Below are positions 46,215 through 58,075 of a stretch of DNA of 64,000 nucleotides, piece after piece. Source of the DNA: Macrobrachium rosenbergii (lineage: Eukaryota > Arthropoda > Malacostraca > Decapoda > Palaemonidae). How positions within the stretch are numbered: position 1 is the stretch's first letter; each line of letters starts with the position of its first letter. Position numbers and translations under genes: made by a program. The notes beneath the pieces were generated by a model. The model did not search any database and was not told where the DNA came from. It was given only the letters and a program-made list of their open reading frames with translations. Where the stretch lies: NCBI RefSeq assembly GCF_040412425.1, contig NC_089766.1, positions 47,740,797 through 47,804,796 of the forward strand. Direction: 5' to 3'.

Positions 46215-46430
46215 TCAAGTGCAAAATCTAACTCTGGTAAGAAAGAGCAAAATCAATTTTTTGTGATACGTGAAAATTACGACTTTTGGTACGGACAAAA
46301 TTTTTATACGCTGCAAAATCCAACTTTTATTGACAATGTGCAAATTCAGATAGGTTTCCCCAGAGTGCAAAATCAGACTTCACAGGTGACGCACTGCAAA
46401 ATTTGCTGGGCAAGGGTGCAAAATTCACGG
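46215..46430. repeat. Degenerate about 25-bp array of (G/C)TGCAAAATC motifs
   Basis: Motif variants start near 46219, 46245, 46269, 46293, 46311, 46338, 46365, 46394 and 46416, spaced mostly 22-29 bases. The sequence between motifs is not conserved. Confidence 0.5.
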
Positions 46431-47450
46431 AAGTATAAACTGGCGAACAGAGCAGTACGTCGTTTTGTTCTTGACGATAAGTGTTACTGGCGGAGTGTTG
46501 GTCACAGTTCCTCAGGTATGTATGTGTGAGGTAAACAGTGAACTGTTGACCTGTGATGAAGCTGTATGTTTCGGGTGACAACGTGTAGAGTAAACATTCA
46601 TCCTCGCGAACCTCGTGTTCAGAATGACCCATCTTATGTGGTGTAGTGAGAATAGAAATTAGCGTGATGCCATACAAATAGGTACAACTATTCGACTTCG
46701 ACCAGGAGTCTGTTAGATATTTGTTAAACTAATGTTTTATGATATTTTTGTTTGTTCGAAAGGTGCATTGAATCCTCTTGAGATCTCTGTTAGGTACACC
46801 ACTGTCTTCTTCTGTTTGTTTACGATTAAGGGTTTTGAACGCGCCTTTGTTGTTCCTTTTTGTAAGCTGCTGTAATTACTGTAAATGGTAATTTCCAGCG
46901 ACCTGTTCACAAGATTGTATCTCCCGTCTTTCAGCGAGAGGGAGACTTCGCTACAAATGTGTCGATCAGGTTATGATAGGGTTAAGTTTTGCTTTTCTTG
47001 CATTCATTCGAGCTGTCAGTTCCAGTATTTTGTGAATCCAGCATTAACCTGCGCTATTTCTGAATCTCTCTTGAAATTCTTTCTAAATTGCATCTGGGCT
47101 TGCAACTGTGTGATGTACAGTCAACGTGCCATTAATCGTGCATTGGCCTGCGCTGTTTTAGAGGTAATTAACAACACACCACACCCAGTACACAACAATA
47201 CAAATGCTTCAGAAACACGTCGTTAGATAATTGTAACAGTTGTGTTAATGCATTCAGTTACTGTTCCTTCCTTGATATGCAGATCAAAATATAGGTACCT
47301 TTCAGACGAACATTCAACAGATTCAACAGGAAGCCCACTTCATTTCTTTGTTTCCAGTGTCACCAGGTCAGCTTGAAGTGATGTATATAAATTTGGTGCT
47401 TGTAAAAAAAAAACTTGAAACGTACGTGTAAAGGTGTTATTGCAGTATTT
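46431..47450. other. Unique DNA, no gene seen
   Basis: Short frames only. Confidence 0.5.
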
Positions 47451-47660
47451 GGATCTTTGTTAGATAGTGACCCCCAAGGGTTTTCGGGGGTCGTTATCTA
47501 GGAATAATATTTCTTTGGGGTCATTATCTTTTTTGATATTTACAGTCTTTTGTTTATGTTTCTACAGTCATCCCCAAATGGGCCTGTACTAAACACACCG
47601 CGAAGGTGGATACATACCGGGTTAAAACCCTTTAGGGGGTCACTATCTAGGAAAGATCCC
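47451..47660. mobile_element. TIR element (MITE), about 210 bp, long terminal inverted repeats
   Basis: GGATCTTTGTTAGATAGTGA at the left and, on the complement, GGATCTTTCCTAGATAGTGA at the right, then CCCCC in both, pair over about 33 bases; 15 bases (TAGATAGTGACCCCC) are perfect. The interior has AAGGTGGATACATACCGGGT. Confidence 0.75.
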
Positions 47661-49770
47661 AGTATTTCTAAATTTAATGAACTAGTGTTACATGTAGAAT
47701 ATTTGTATAAAATGGTTTTAACTTCAGGGACCTTGAAACACTTTGAAAATGCATTTTCACGGGAAGATGCATTCTCAAACAATGCTTATTGCAACTTGAA
47801 TAAGAGCACAGGCATGAGAAGTGTCTGTGTGACAGATTACAACGCATATTCCAGACTTTTAAGATGTTGAATGAAACAGGAGAGAAAATATGTAGGCCTG
47901 ATCATTGGAATAGTTTTGGAAGTAGGAAATAGCTCTGTGTTTTCAAAGGTTGTTTTATGTGAGATCGTGTAATTGGGAATCTGTTGGGCCAAAGGTAAAT
48001 CAACAGTTATTTTTTATGTTATTTACTTATTTACCAGTACTGTACCCTCAGTCGTCAGTGGCATTATTTTACAAGGTTTTTGAAAAACCACAAATGTAAT
48101 TGTGAAGATGAAGAGGTTTCAGTGTCATGATTTGATATTTAATTTTATTTTTGCATTATTGACATTAAGCTGATAGAACTGCTTCAGTCACGTTCCCTAA
48201 ACGAGGTAAGCAGTCTTGGCTTAATTGTGCAGGTGGTAGTTGCAAATTGCCATTTTTGGGCAACGAGCAATTATCAATTCATTGTGATTTGGTTTCTCTT
48301 ATGCATTTCAAACATAGTTTGTCGTTTATCGCACAAGGAGTCCGTTGAGTGAGGCCCTCTTCCAATGCAGCTCTCATGACATGTAAGTCGACTGATATTG
48401 TGTAAAATGCTGATACACTTTGAAAAAGTCCCGATTTCAGTATTAAGAACTCGTTACGGTATTTATTGCTTTTTACGTATTTGGTTGTGAATTTATGAGG
48501 TCCTTTCTTAAGTAAAGGTGTGGAGGAAATCTCGCGGAGGCGGATACACCCCCGGGATTTTTACGTGCCAGTTTTTGAGCTACTTGCGTATTGTAAGGCT
48601 ACGTTGTCGCAGGGACGGATGGACGCATTCGAAAGTAACCAGGGAAATTAAAAGGCAGCACTTGAAAGGGAGACACTGAGGTCGTAGAATAGAAAGAATT
48701 GGAATACTTGTTAGTCTTACTACCCACAAAAGCAGCTTGCGATAGAGTCGGAAGGGCTGCTGCTTACGTTCAAGCTCCGCTTACCAACACTGCATTAGGA
48801 GTCTACTTTCTGTTAATCTCATCTTTTCGGGTAACCATTCCAAAACGTTTTCCACGTGGAGTTAGAATCTCATTCTCCGTAACCTGTCCACAACTTTCTG
48901 TTCCTCAATCAGTACCACTACTGTGTCCGAGTTGTCTCGTTTCATTTTAAATGTTTGTTCCGTCTTGTTTTGCCCAGGTTTGTGCACTCTTTATAAACAG
49001 TTGTACATAATTCGTGTACATATAATATAGATTTAATATCCATGTGTCAAAAAGAATCCACAGCTACAGCTATGCAGGAGATTGTCAAAAATGCCTATGT
49101 CATCACCATACTGAAGCGTATGGCCAAGTTGTATGAGAACCTAGTTTGATGTCAAGTTGACTTTTAAGTTCAGAGGTCTTCGGTGCTCCATGCGAGTTGA
49201 GAAAAAAAGATGTATAGATAAACCGTTTGGTGTTAAACGTGTATTTCAAGACTGTCCTCGCGATTGGCTGGCGAGCAGAAAGGAAAATTTCTTCGGCAAG
49301 CGAACTCGCGTGGCAAACCGAGACGCGCCACTGAACTTCGCTTTGATGACGCCAGGTGGCGTTTGTGGTGTTCCTCGACTTCTCGGACTTGACAATAGGT
49401 GGCGTGTGTGTGTTTTTGCGAGTTCCTTACTGTGTCAAGGGCATTAAATTGTTTGTATTATACGCTTTGAACTTTTGTACTTTTTAGTTTTGCATAGAAG
49501 AAATAATAACAGTGTTACGTGGAAGTATTCTTTTCTTGGCCAAATGTTAGATCAGATTGAGAACTAAAGGTGCATAATTAGTAGGAGTCTGTCAGTTTCG
49601 ACTGTTTAGTAGTGTTTTTTAAAGGCATTAATTTTGACATTTGATACTCATGTTGCACAATTATTACTCTCACCGAATGATTACCTGTTAGCAAATGCAT
49701 TTATTTGTATTTCAATTTGGTTTAGTTGGGTAATGTATGTTCAAATTTTTGTGCCGATATTTTTAATGCA

Positions 49771-49771
<1 letters not shown>
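47661..49771. other. Unique DNA, no gene seen
   Basis: A moderately CpG-rich stretch lies at about 49240-49430 (CGATTGGCTGGCG, with an inverted CCAAT box; GACGCCAGGTGGCGT). No domain in the short frames at 48699-48950 and 49157-49447. Confidence 0.4.

Positions 49772-49848
<77 letters not shown>
49772..49848. repeat. TA microsatellite
   Basis: Uninterrupted TA run. Confidence 0.95.
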
Positions 49849-49849
<1 letters not shown>

Positions 49850-50162
49850 CTGGGCATTTATTTTACTCATTCTTGTATCTCGAATGCTCTTAAGTACAAC
49901 GTGAAGGTTATATTCTTTGGTGGTCATATCCAAGTTTGTGATAGGTGTGCACAAATAGTCCTGAATAGTTTTGGGGCCTACATCCGATGAAAAAGGGTTA
50001 AGGGTTAGGAATTGACCTTGCTTTCTATGCAAATGTGAACGTAGACGATGCGCGCTGCCTATGTGAATAGGCTAGATACATTTACATTTAATTATACTGT
50101 ACATGATACCTGCAGTATTCAACTCTGTATCGCTACGTAGGCAGATTAAATACCGAGTTACT

Positions 50163-50166
<4 letters not shown>

Positions 50167-50230
<64 letters not shown>
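50167..50230. repeat. CT microsatellite
   Basis: Uninterrupted CT run. No gene in 50231-51470 apart from G-run and A/T-rich tracts (50789-50818, 51091-51108). Confidence 0.95.
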
Positions 50231-50232
<2 letters not shown>

Positions 50233-51475
50233 CTTTTAGAAAACTCTGCTGAAATGTGGAATTGATAAAAGGCTTTCGTGATTGAACTCGTATACTTTTG
50301 TATAATCATTTAGTCTGTTTGTTGGGCATTATGATATCAAATATAAACTTGCATATATTTATGCATCATATCTGTACAGTTTCAGTCAGTCCTTGATACT
50401 ATGTCTACCTAGCGGGTGTTTCTGTAGACCTATTCCATATTAAGTTGAAATGTTCAGAAATTAATTGCTATTCTTTATATGAAATCACAGACGCCCGCTA
50501 AATTTAATCATTAATTTTCAATTTGATTATAAATTGATTCCGCCTGCATCCCACTTTCGCAAAATTTCAAATATTTCCCCTAAACATTCCTGGAGAAATC
50601 ATACGAGAACTTCCCTTTAAGACAGGGACTGAATGAAACTATGTATGTGTATGTATAATGCATATTTGTGATATTTATATGTATGCATTACCTGTGTTTT
50701 ATGTTAAGTACGTAGACGTTCCAACTCAGAACATGAGTAAAAATGAGTCTAGTTCGTGCGTCTAGAGGCTTTGTAGGAGAGAGGAAAGGTGGGGGGTTTT
50801 TGTTGGGGGGGGGGGGTGTGGCTGGAGGTGCACTGCCAAGGAATATATATATATAAATAAAAAATAAATCATCATCCATGACTTATACGAGCCACACGGA
50901 GCCATTTAATCAGCCAGAATGCATTGGATTTCGCAGCAGTTTCCAGCGACTGGATTAAATTTAGCAACAGGTTGGGATTGGAGGTGGTCAGTGAGAGAGA
51001 CACGCCAGGGCATTTTGTGTGAGGTCATTCACCTGTTATGTCTACTGTATGTACAATAATTTATTTCAGTGTTAATGCGTTGGAGAATGATTTTTTTTTT
51101 TTTTTTTTGTATCAATTTTGTTAGGACTAGATATTTTTTTTAGTTTTTCATTTGAGTAGATGTATCGTCGAGCTAGCGTTCGTAAGAGTTGTAAATTATT
51201 CAATATATAGGCCATATTTTAATCCTGTATATCATTTTTAATAAATATTTTATTACTGAGGCCGTACTTTTCATTGAACCCTTTTTGTAGACTTAAGAAC
51301 GAGTTGGAAAAATGATGGTGATAATTTTGCTTTCAGGCCGCAAAGAACGAGCGATGGACTCGATTCTTTAAAGAAAAAAAGGTTGTAAGTCAAGGGGGAG
51401 TATGGAAGCTGGAAGAGATTTCTTAAGTTTTGCGCTGACATGTATATATATACATATGTATATGACTTTTTTTTT

Positions 51476-51614
51476 TTGGTGGCTGGTTGGTCTAAGCCAA
51501 GGTCAGTTACCACACATCGGTTCGAATTCTGCTGGGAGCGAGACACTTGTCAAAGTTCCCTTTTTGTTGCAAGTCATTTCTAAGGTTATAGTGAATTGCA
51601 TGGTTAATATGCAG

Positions 51615-51695
<81 letters not shown>
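51476..51695 (+). mobile_element. tRNA-headed SINE with TA microsatellite tail
   Basis: TGGCTGGTTGGTCTAAGCCA looks like an A-box region, and CGGTTCGAATTCTGC, 42 bases further, is a near-perfect B box. A short body leads to a long TA run (51617-51692). The family differs from the other SINEs here. Confidence 0.45.
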
Positions 51696-51702
<7 letters not shown>

Positions 51703-52611
51703 GTCAGATTACAATCTGGGCCACCTCTATAAGGTAAAATATCACCAAAAAGTTTGTGTTGTCATTTAAATGTCCACGAGTTGGGAAACTTGGAGCACAG
51801 GTGCCAAGAGTATATTAAGTATATCAAGATGACTGTAAGTCCTTCAAAAGAAGTGAAATTAGGAGAGTATGAATACACTTCAGTTGCTTAATGAAAGGGG
51901 TTCATTTTTCCAGCGTAGTTCATTTTCACATGAAACATCGCTAGTTACTTACTGCCTAGCTTAGAATCTGAAGTTCTGAACGCTTTATATATAAAGATTT
52001 TGATGAAACCTTCATGTTTTGATGGACGGGAATCTGAATGCTTCCCTTAATAGCGGATCTCTCTTGTAAATGTCGTAATAATGTAAAAGTAATCCGCGTT
52101 CATCACAGAATTCAATTGCCCATTAACTTTCGACCAATGTACCGGCTCCTCAAATTGTCTGGTTACGCAGTTAAAGGCTTACTTTCCTTGCCTAATTACC
52201 CATTTTGAACAAGTCGTAAAGTTCCTACCATACAAAATTCCAAACCTTTTCACTTCTGTTCTCGATTTATAGCCGATGTAGTTTTCAAGTCCCTATAAAT
52301 TGCTCACGTTGTAATGTATCATTTTTTTTTTACCTGTCTTGCGTTGTCATCTGTAAAAAAAAAGTCCCCTTGTGCATTGGTCGACAATTTTGCAACTAAC
52401 AGTTCTGCGCCGTTACAGAATCGGCTTAGTTAACTTACGTATTATTAGTCTGTGCTCATTCTTCCTTATCTAATATATCTTCTTTAGGGGTGTAGTAAGT
52501 TGAGTATACCTTCGTTTTACCAGACCACTGAGCCGATTAACAGCTCTCCTAGGGCTGGCCCGAAGGATTAGACTTATTTTACGTTGCATCGCACACTTCT
52601 ACTTAAGAATT
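51696..52611. other. Unique DNA, no gene seen
   Basis: No frame or family recognised. Confidence 0.5.
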
Positions 52612-52795
52612 GGATCTTTCCTAGACAGTGACCCCCCAAGGATTTTTCTTGGGTCGTTATGTATGACTAATATTTCTTAGGAGTCATTATCTGCATGATA
52701 TTTAAAGTCTTTTGTTTGCTTTTAATGGTAATCCTCAAAGGGCTTGTACTAAACGCCACAAAGGTGGATACATAACGAGTTAAAACCTTGATTTC
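52612..52795 (+). mobile_element. Diverged copy of the 47451 TIR element
   Basis: GGATCTTTCCTAGACAGTGA, CTTTTGTTTGCTTTTAATGG, CTTGTACTAAACGCC and AAGGTGGATACATAACGAGT follow the 47451 copy. The right terminal repeat is missing. Confidence 0.65.
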
Positions 52796-52914
52796 CAATT
52801 TCTGTGGGCTACTTATGTCTAGAGGTGTCTGCGTGTCGTGACAAAGCCATCTTAAATGCCTCGTGTGCCCTTCAGCAATGTTGTAAATGAAACTGATAAT
52901 TTTATGAACAGATT

Positions 52915-53060
52915 ATACAATTTAGGTCTAAGGCCAAACACTGGGATCTATGAGGCAATATTACGGAATGGAATATGAGATTTAGGCATAAAGCCAAGCA
53001 CTGGGACCCACAGGGTCATTCAGCGCTGAGATGACAATGAATGGAAATGGAAATTTTATA
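52915..53060 (-). mobile_element. Two SINE-like 3' ends (Ctg-caac family) side by side
   Basis: TTTAGGTCTAAGGCCAAACA and TTTAGGCATAAAGCCAAGCA each begin a minus-strand 3' end. The second continues to GGGTCATTCAGCGCTGAG. Confidence 0.65.
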
Positions 53061-53166
53061 TAAATAATGAGTTTAATGGTAATGATAAAGAGCATTTCTG
53101 ATAAATGTTTGAGACATTCGCAGTTAGGGGTAAATAACTGAAATTTTCCGTTGCAATATAAAAAAG

Positions 53167-56100
53167 TTTATTAAACACAAGATATACATAATTTAAGATC
53201 ACATATAAATGACAACTTATAATACTGTAACCTTACACTGGGTCGATATTCAATGCCTTATAAACTGCGCCCCCCTTAAAACACCCTAGCTAGCTATTAT
53301 ACACGATACTAAAAATACCATGTTTTCATCAAAAACATTGGTTCTCTTCTGAAGCTATAATTCGTGTTTTCTCTTTTTTTTTATAATAATACTTGGTTAA
53401 GGCTTTTATTCTTTTTTTTTATTAGTTTTTAATAGCTACCAACTACTACTCTACTACAGTCTAAGATATACATTTAATGTACTAGGCAAGTGGTCATCGT
53501 GCCTGTCGGTTGCAGAAGCCCGCGCATGCGCGCCAGAATGCAAACAAAAGCTTACCCACGCAGACATTCGATTCATGTAGATAGCTGCCACTTGGTCGTC
53601 CGTCCGGCGCTCGTTTTATTTTTTAATTTTTTTATTTTTTCTTCCACCGAGACGGACGAAACGAATCCGGTACTTCATGTACCTCTCAAGGAAATAATAA
53701 TGGATTCAAGCAGTCACTCAAATGTATAATAAAACTGGTGGGAGTAAAGGAAAAGCCATTTATGAATTTTTTTTTCTTTTCTGGAACCTGTCACGGCGAT
53801 GTGGGGGCACGTGACTGCAACCGACAGCATCTTGTGTTTAGGTTGGCTGGTGACGACACTCAAAAAAGTGTGTGTGGATTTACTCGTTCGTCTGGGGTCT
53901 TGATAAGAAGAGTGACAGCTTCTATAAAATAATAGGACGCATTGATTTAATAAATTACGATGTACTTGGTATATATTTTTTTTTGGTCGCCTAGTCATTT
54001 GACAAGCATTTTCAGATTAATCAGAATTTCTTGATGGCGAGCCCTGAATACTCAACTGGCTGCCCAAAATCAACGATAATTATAACATCGGTAATATCCA
54101 CGGGAAAAAAATAAATAGGAAATAACATCCCCCCGTCACGGGGTGCTAGATTAACACACCAATCAATCAGATCGCTCATAGTGGAGCGTCACTTCACCGT
54201 TGCAAGACCCCAGTCGAAATAGTGTAGCGAGATCTAGCCACCATGTCAGTGTAGGCCCTAATATCACAAGTTTCAAACCAACATTCGCTTCCAGTAACTA
54301 ATATAAAATATCTAAAATTACTTTCTCTCGCCCATCTACTACTTTTAAAACCCCCAAAATATGCGTTTAGATATACACCGTCTAGCAGCCAATTTTTTTT
54401 TATTTTTTTTATATATTTTCAAAATATTTTGTTTTTATTTATCAAGAGGAAAAGGCATAAGTAAGTCACTAATATCTTTGTTGTATTCATAACTATTGGA
54501 GGTTTGTGGAAACAAGTCATTTCACTCCAAATGTGTTTGGAAATTTGCATACCAAGTCTGTTTCCCTGCTCCAGCCAGTGAACTGTGATGTTGCAGTTCA
54601 GCTGCAGTGGCTTTTCTTTATATATTTCTTTTTGTGTGTAACAGTACAAATATATTTTGGCATGTGCATTATTATGCAGTAATTTCTTGAAGTCAGCCAA
54701 CTGTAGGCGAGGCGATGCATCAGTCATGGGTCCAGAGAATACCTTACTAGCCAGTCTTTATGAACACTGCTAGGTGGGTCACTGTCCACAGCAAACAGGA
54801 TCAATTAATGATAAAAAAAAGGTCATATTAGTTGATCACCCCAATCTGTTCTCTTTCAAATCACTTTCAAGTGATCCTCATACTAATCTCTCTCCTCATG
54901 GAAAATTTTCAATGTCTTCAGAAAAAATAACTAAATATCTTCTGTAGAAGAACAAACCTCGAGAGATTATCATGGCTATGCGGTTTCCTTTGAAAATGCT
55001 ATATATTTATCCTTCTCACTGCAACCACCAAAGCTGTGGATGATTAACTGCAACGGAATGAACAGTATCTTTTAAGCATCACTGACAAAGATCAAGATAC
55101 TACTGCAGTAATTCATGTTCTTTGAAAAGTGACCAAAATACTCTCCAGTACAAATGACAAAGTTCTTGAGTGATTACCACATTTTTTCTTTAATAGATTA
55201 AAATCCTCTTCAACTGAATTAACTGCATTTTACTGATTACCACAACAGTGCAAGTTCTTGATTCTTTTTTTGGAAAATAATTAAAAATTTCCATAGATAG
55301 GCCTGCAAAGCTGTCATGTGATGCTTCAGAACCTGTTTTCTTTGAGAGAGCACAGAAAATCCTCTTCAGCAGAACCAGCCAACAAACTCTCGAGTCCGTT
55401 TCCAGAGACTGATCTCAATTTCCTTGACAGTTCAAACATCATGACTGTCTTCAACAGACCAAATAAGTGTTGACTGCAGTAATCCATACAGACTCTTAAT
55501 AAAAAAAAAAGGTCAGCGGGTAAATGCTGAAACATATCCTATCCAGAGTGAACGTTTGTTTCCACAAAAGTCAATGAATCTTAAGAAAAAAAAAAAAACA
55601 CATACAAGAGGCAAGTAAATACATTAAAACTGCACTTTCTGTAATGCAAAAGGATTGGACCCATCCATTTAAAACTTAAAGCAAAACGTACATAGGTAAT
55701 TTTTCTAAGAAAGAGACAAAAAAAAAAAAATAGTTACAATGAGAACTTCAAACAAACCGAGGTGTCTGGGATCCACTGAAGCCTCTTCCTTACTCTGAGT
55801 TAGTTAGAATTTGCAGATGCTAACTGATCATCACTGGGTCAGTATGTCTGAAGCAACAATGAAAAAAACTCATTTTTACGAAAACTCTCATCATGATGTA
55901 AGTAGTAGTGATTAGACATACTGGAAAAACTTGACCAAGTTTTAGAAGTTGCATCGGTTTTGACAAAAACTTGGTTAACAGCTCACTGGGATACAGAAGT
56001 TACCCAGTAAAGTGTCAGTTGGTTCTTGATATCTTTCCAGCCTTGGGCAACGAAGCCGAGCTCCCAGTAGATGTCACTCTCAGTCAAGGGAACGTGACTG

Positions 56101-58075
56101 ACTGCCTCACTCCGCAGTCCATGGATGGCGACACGTCGGAGCGAGGTAACAAACGCTACCGGGCATCAAAATGGAGACGCAGCATTATTTGTGGCGTGTA
56201 CAAATTGGCTGCTAGACTTAACATCTGATACAGATGCTTGATAAATACTCTACATGTACGTTGACCTTATGGTCCATTAACTATGATATACAATATAATG
56301 TATGGATGCCAACATACTAATAACATGGCATTAACCCCATAAGTTATAATGTGAGATATATCGCAAATCTAATTGGTGTAGGTTTCTACTTTGTGCTTTT
56401 TTTTAAAAACAATTTCCTTCCTTTAATGCCAATTCGTCATTGTATTTTCCACGAGTCACCTAAACAGGAAGTTAAACTGTTTGCTGGAACATTCATTACT
56501 TTACTGTTAACTTTCACTGCCTGTGAAGAACATGGATATTGTATATACTGGAGTGCGTCAAGGCCCTCAGCTGAGACCTGCCTCCCAGTTCATCAGAACA
56601 GCCGCCCAACAGGCATTGCAGTGTAGACCACACTTTTCATTAAAACTTATGATTTCAATACTATGTTCACATTCAGGCATTACGAAGTATCTCATCACCC
56701 CTAAGGACTACCTTGCATACATATGCAGCATGAAAGTTCAACTGAACGATACAAATAAGGAAAAGTATCCTTACAGACATTGAAAGAATTCTTGTAAAGT
56801 ATGGACAGTTATATCAGTTTACCTATACATTCAAAGCTTACGGTGGCTAACCCAAATTGGCAAAGTGTAACAACTGGCGTTTTCTTAAAGCAAGTTAATT
56901 CATTTAACAATATACAGATCATTACTAAGCTGAATTAAAAAAAAAAAAGCCAAATTTCTTTCTGCGGGCATTTTCTGAATGTTGCAAAAAAAGAGAAAAA
57001 CCTAATGTTTAAAATCCTTCTGAGAATTTATCAGTCACGTTACTACCTGCATTTTCTCTCTGCTGCACGAAGAAATTCCAATGCAGTGTCTTGTTTTCAA
57101 TCACACAGGGCACTTCCACTGTTCTGTCAATCATATCTCTTTAAAAAAACTCTGCTGCTCGTTTGCTGATTATCCTTGAGGCTCACGTCATCACTTTGAG
57201 ACAGATTTCAAACACTGGTACTACAATGAACATCGTCATCTCATAACAGATCTTAAAAAGAAAATCAAAATTTTTCACAAACAACTCCAGGTTACAATTT
57301 CTCGCTTCATCACGTCGCTCTCTCCCAAAATTGTCGTCGTCCATGCTTTCCTATCTCACACACACTCCCCAAGAGGCAGGCAACCTTAGTATGAAGGAAC
57401 AGTCGTCAGAACAGCCGTCAGAACAGTCCTCAACTCAAAGCCATCCATACACAACATCTGAGAAATAACCTCTATGGTATATTCACGAAGTTCCTGAGCA
57501 TCATCAAACCTAACGTAGTAGCAACATGCATTTCTCCTTATCCTTTAAAAAATACTCAAGACAAGCATCTCACTTAGACAGACATCTCACTGGAAACAAA
57601 CTTCTCCGTAAAAAAAGTATATATTAAACAATATAAACATTGTTTTCTGTATAGTACATTCCATAAACACCACCCATCTTGCACAAAGTATATGAAATGA
57701 CACTAAAGCTCCAATACTCGGGCAAATGCGAACAACCGATGAGCGTCCCTTTCCACCACGCTGCATCCCGCGTCACACTCACGCACATTTACTGGTAATA
57801 AATGTCTTTGGTTCTCACAGGATAATCAAGCACCAACAGCCCTTGGTGTGTCTACTGTATATATACACTATAATGAATATCTGAATAAAGAAATCGTACA
57901 CTTCCCGTGCATCCACTTTAAAATACAATATAATTTACGTCACAGGCTTACATCCTACACCATATTACTAATACCTTAGATATTGCAAAATATATTTCAG
58001 GCAATAGCTAACTGTAATCTATGTACAATAAGGAATTGGGATAAGTGAATACACCTAGGTTTTGGCCTATTTTGG
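53167..58075 (-). other. Candidate long 3' UTR of paralogue 3
   Basis: About 4.9 kb downstream of the stop carries no long open frame and none of the SINE, LINE, MITE, satellite or long microsatellite families that crowd the rest of the window. On the minus strand the first well-placed AATAAA I picked out is at 53172-53167, in TTTAATAAACTTTTTATATTG, which resembles a complete poly(A) site. Closer hexamers near 53.6 and 54.4 kb exist inside T-rich runs. Extent is inference; a promoter-like palindrome at 53521 argues for caution. Confidence 0.35.
53521..53532. promoter_or_regulatory. Perfect CGCGCATGCGCG palindrome (NRF1/Ewg-type site)
   Basis: The 12-base palindrome contains GCGCATGCGC, the known recognition core of the NRF1/Erect-wing family, in a locally CpG-rich stretch (about 53500-53620). 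It is otherwise surrounded by AT-rich DNA. No gene start can be tied to it. Confidence 0.35.
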
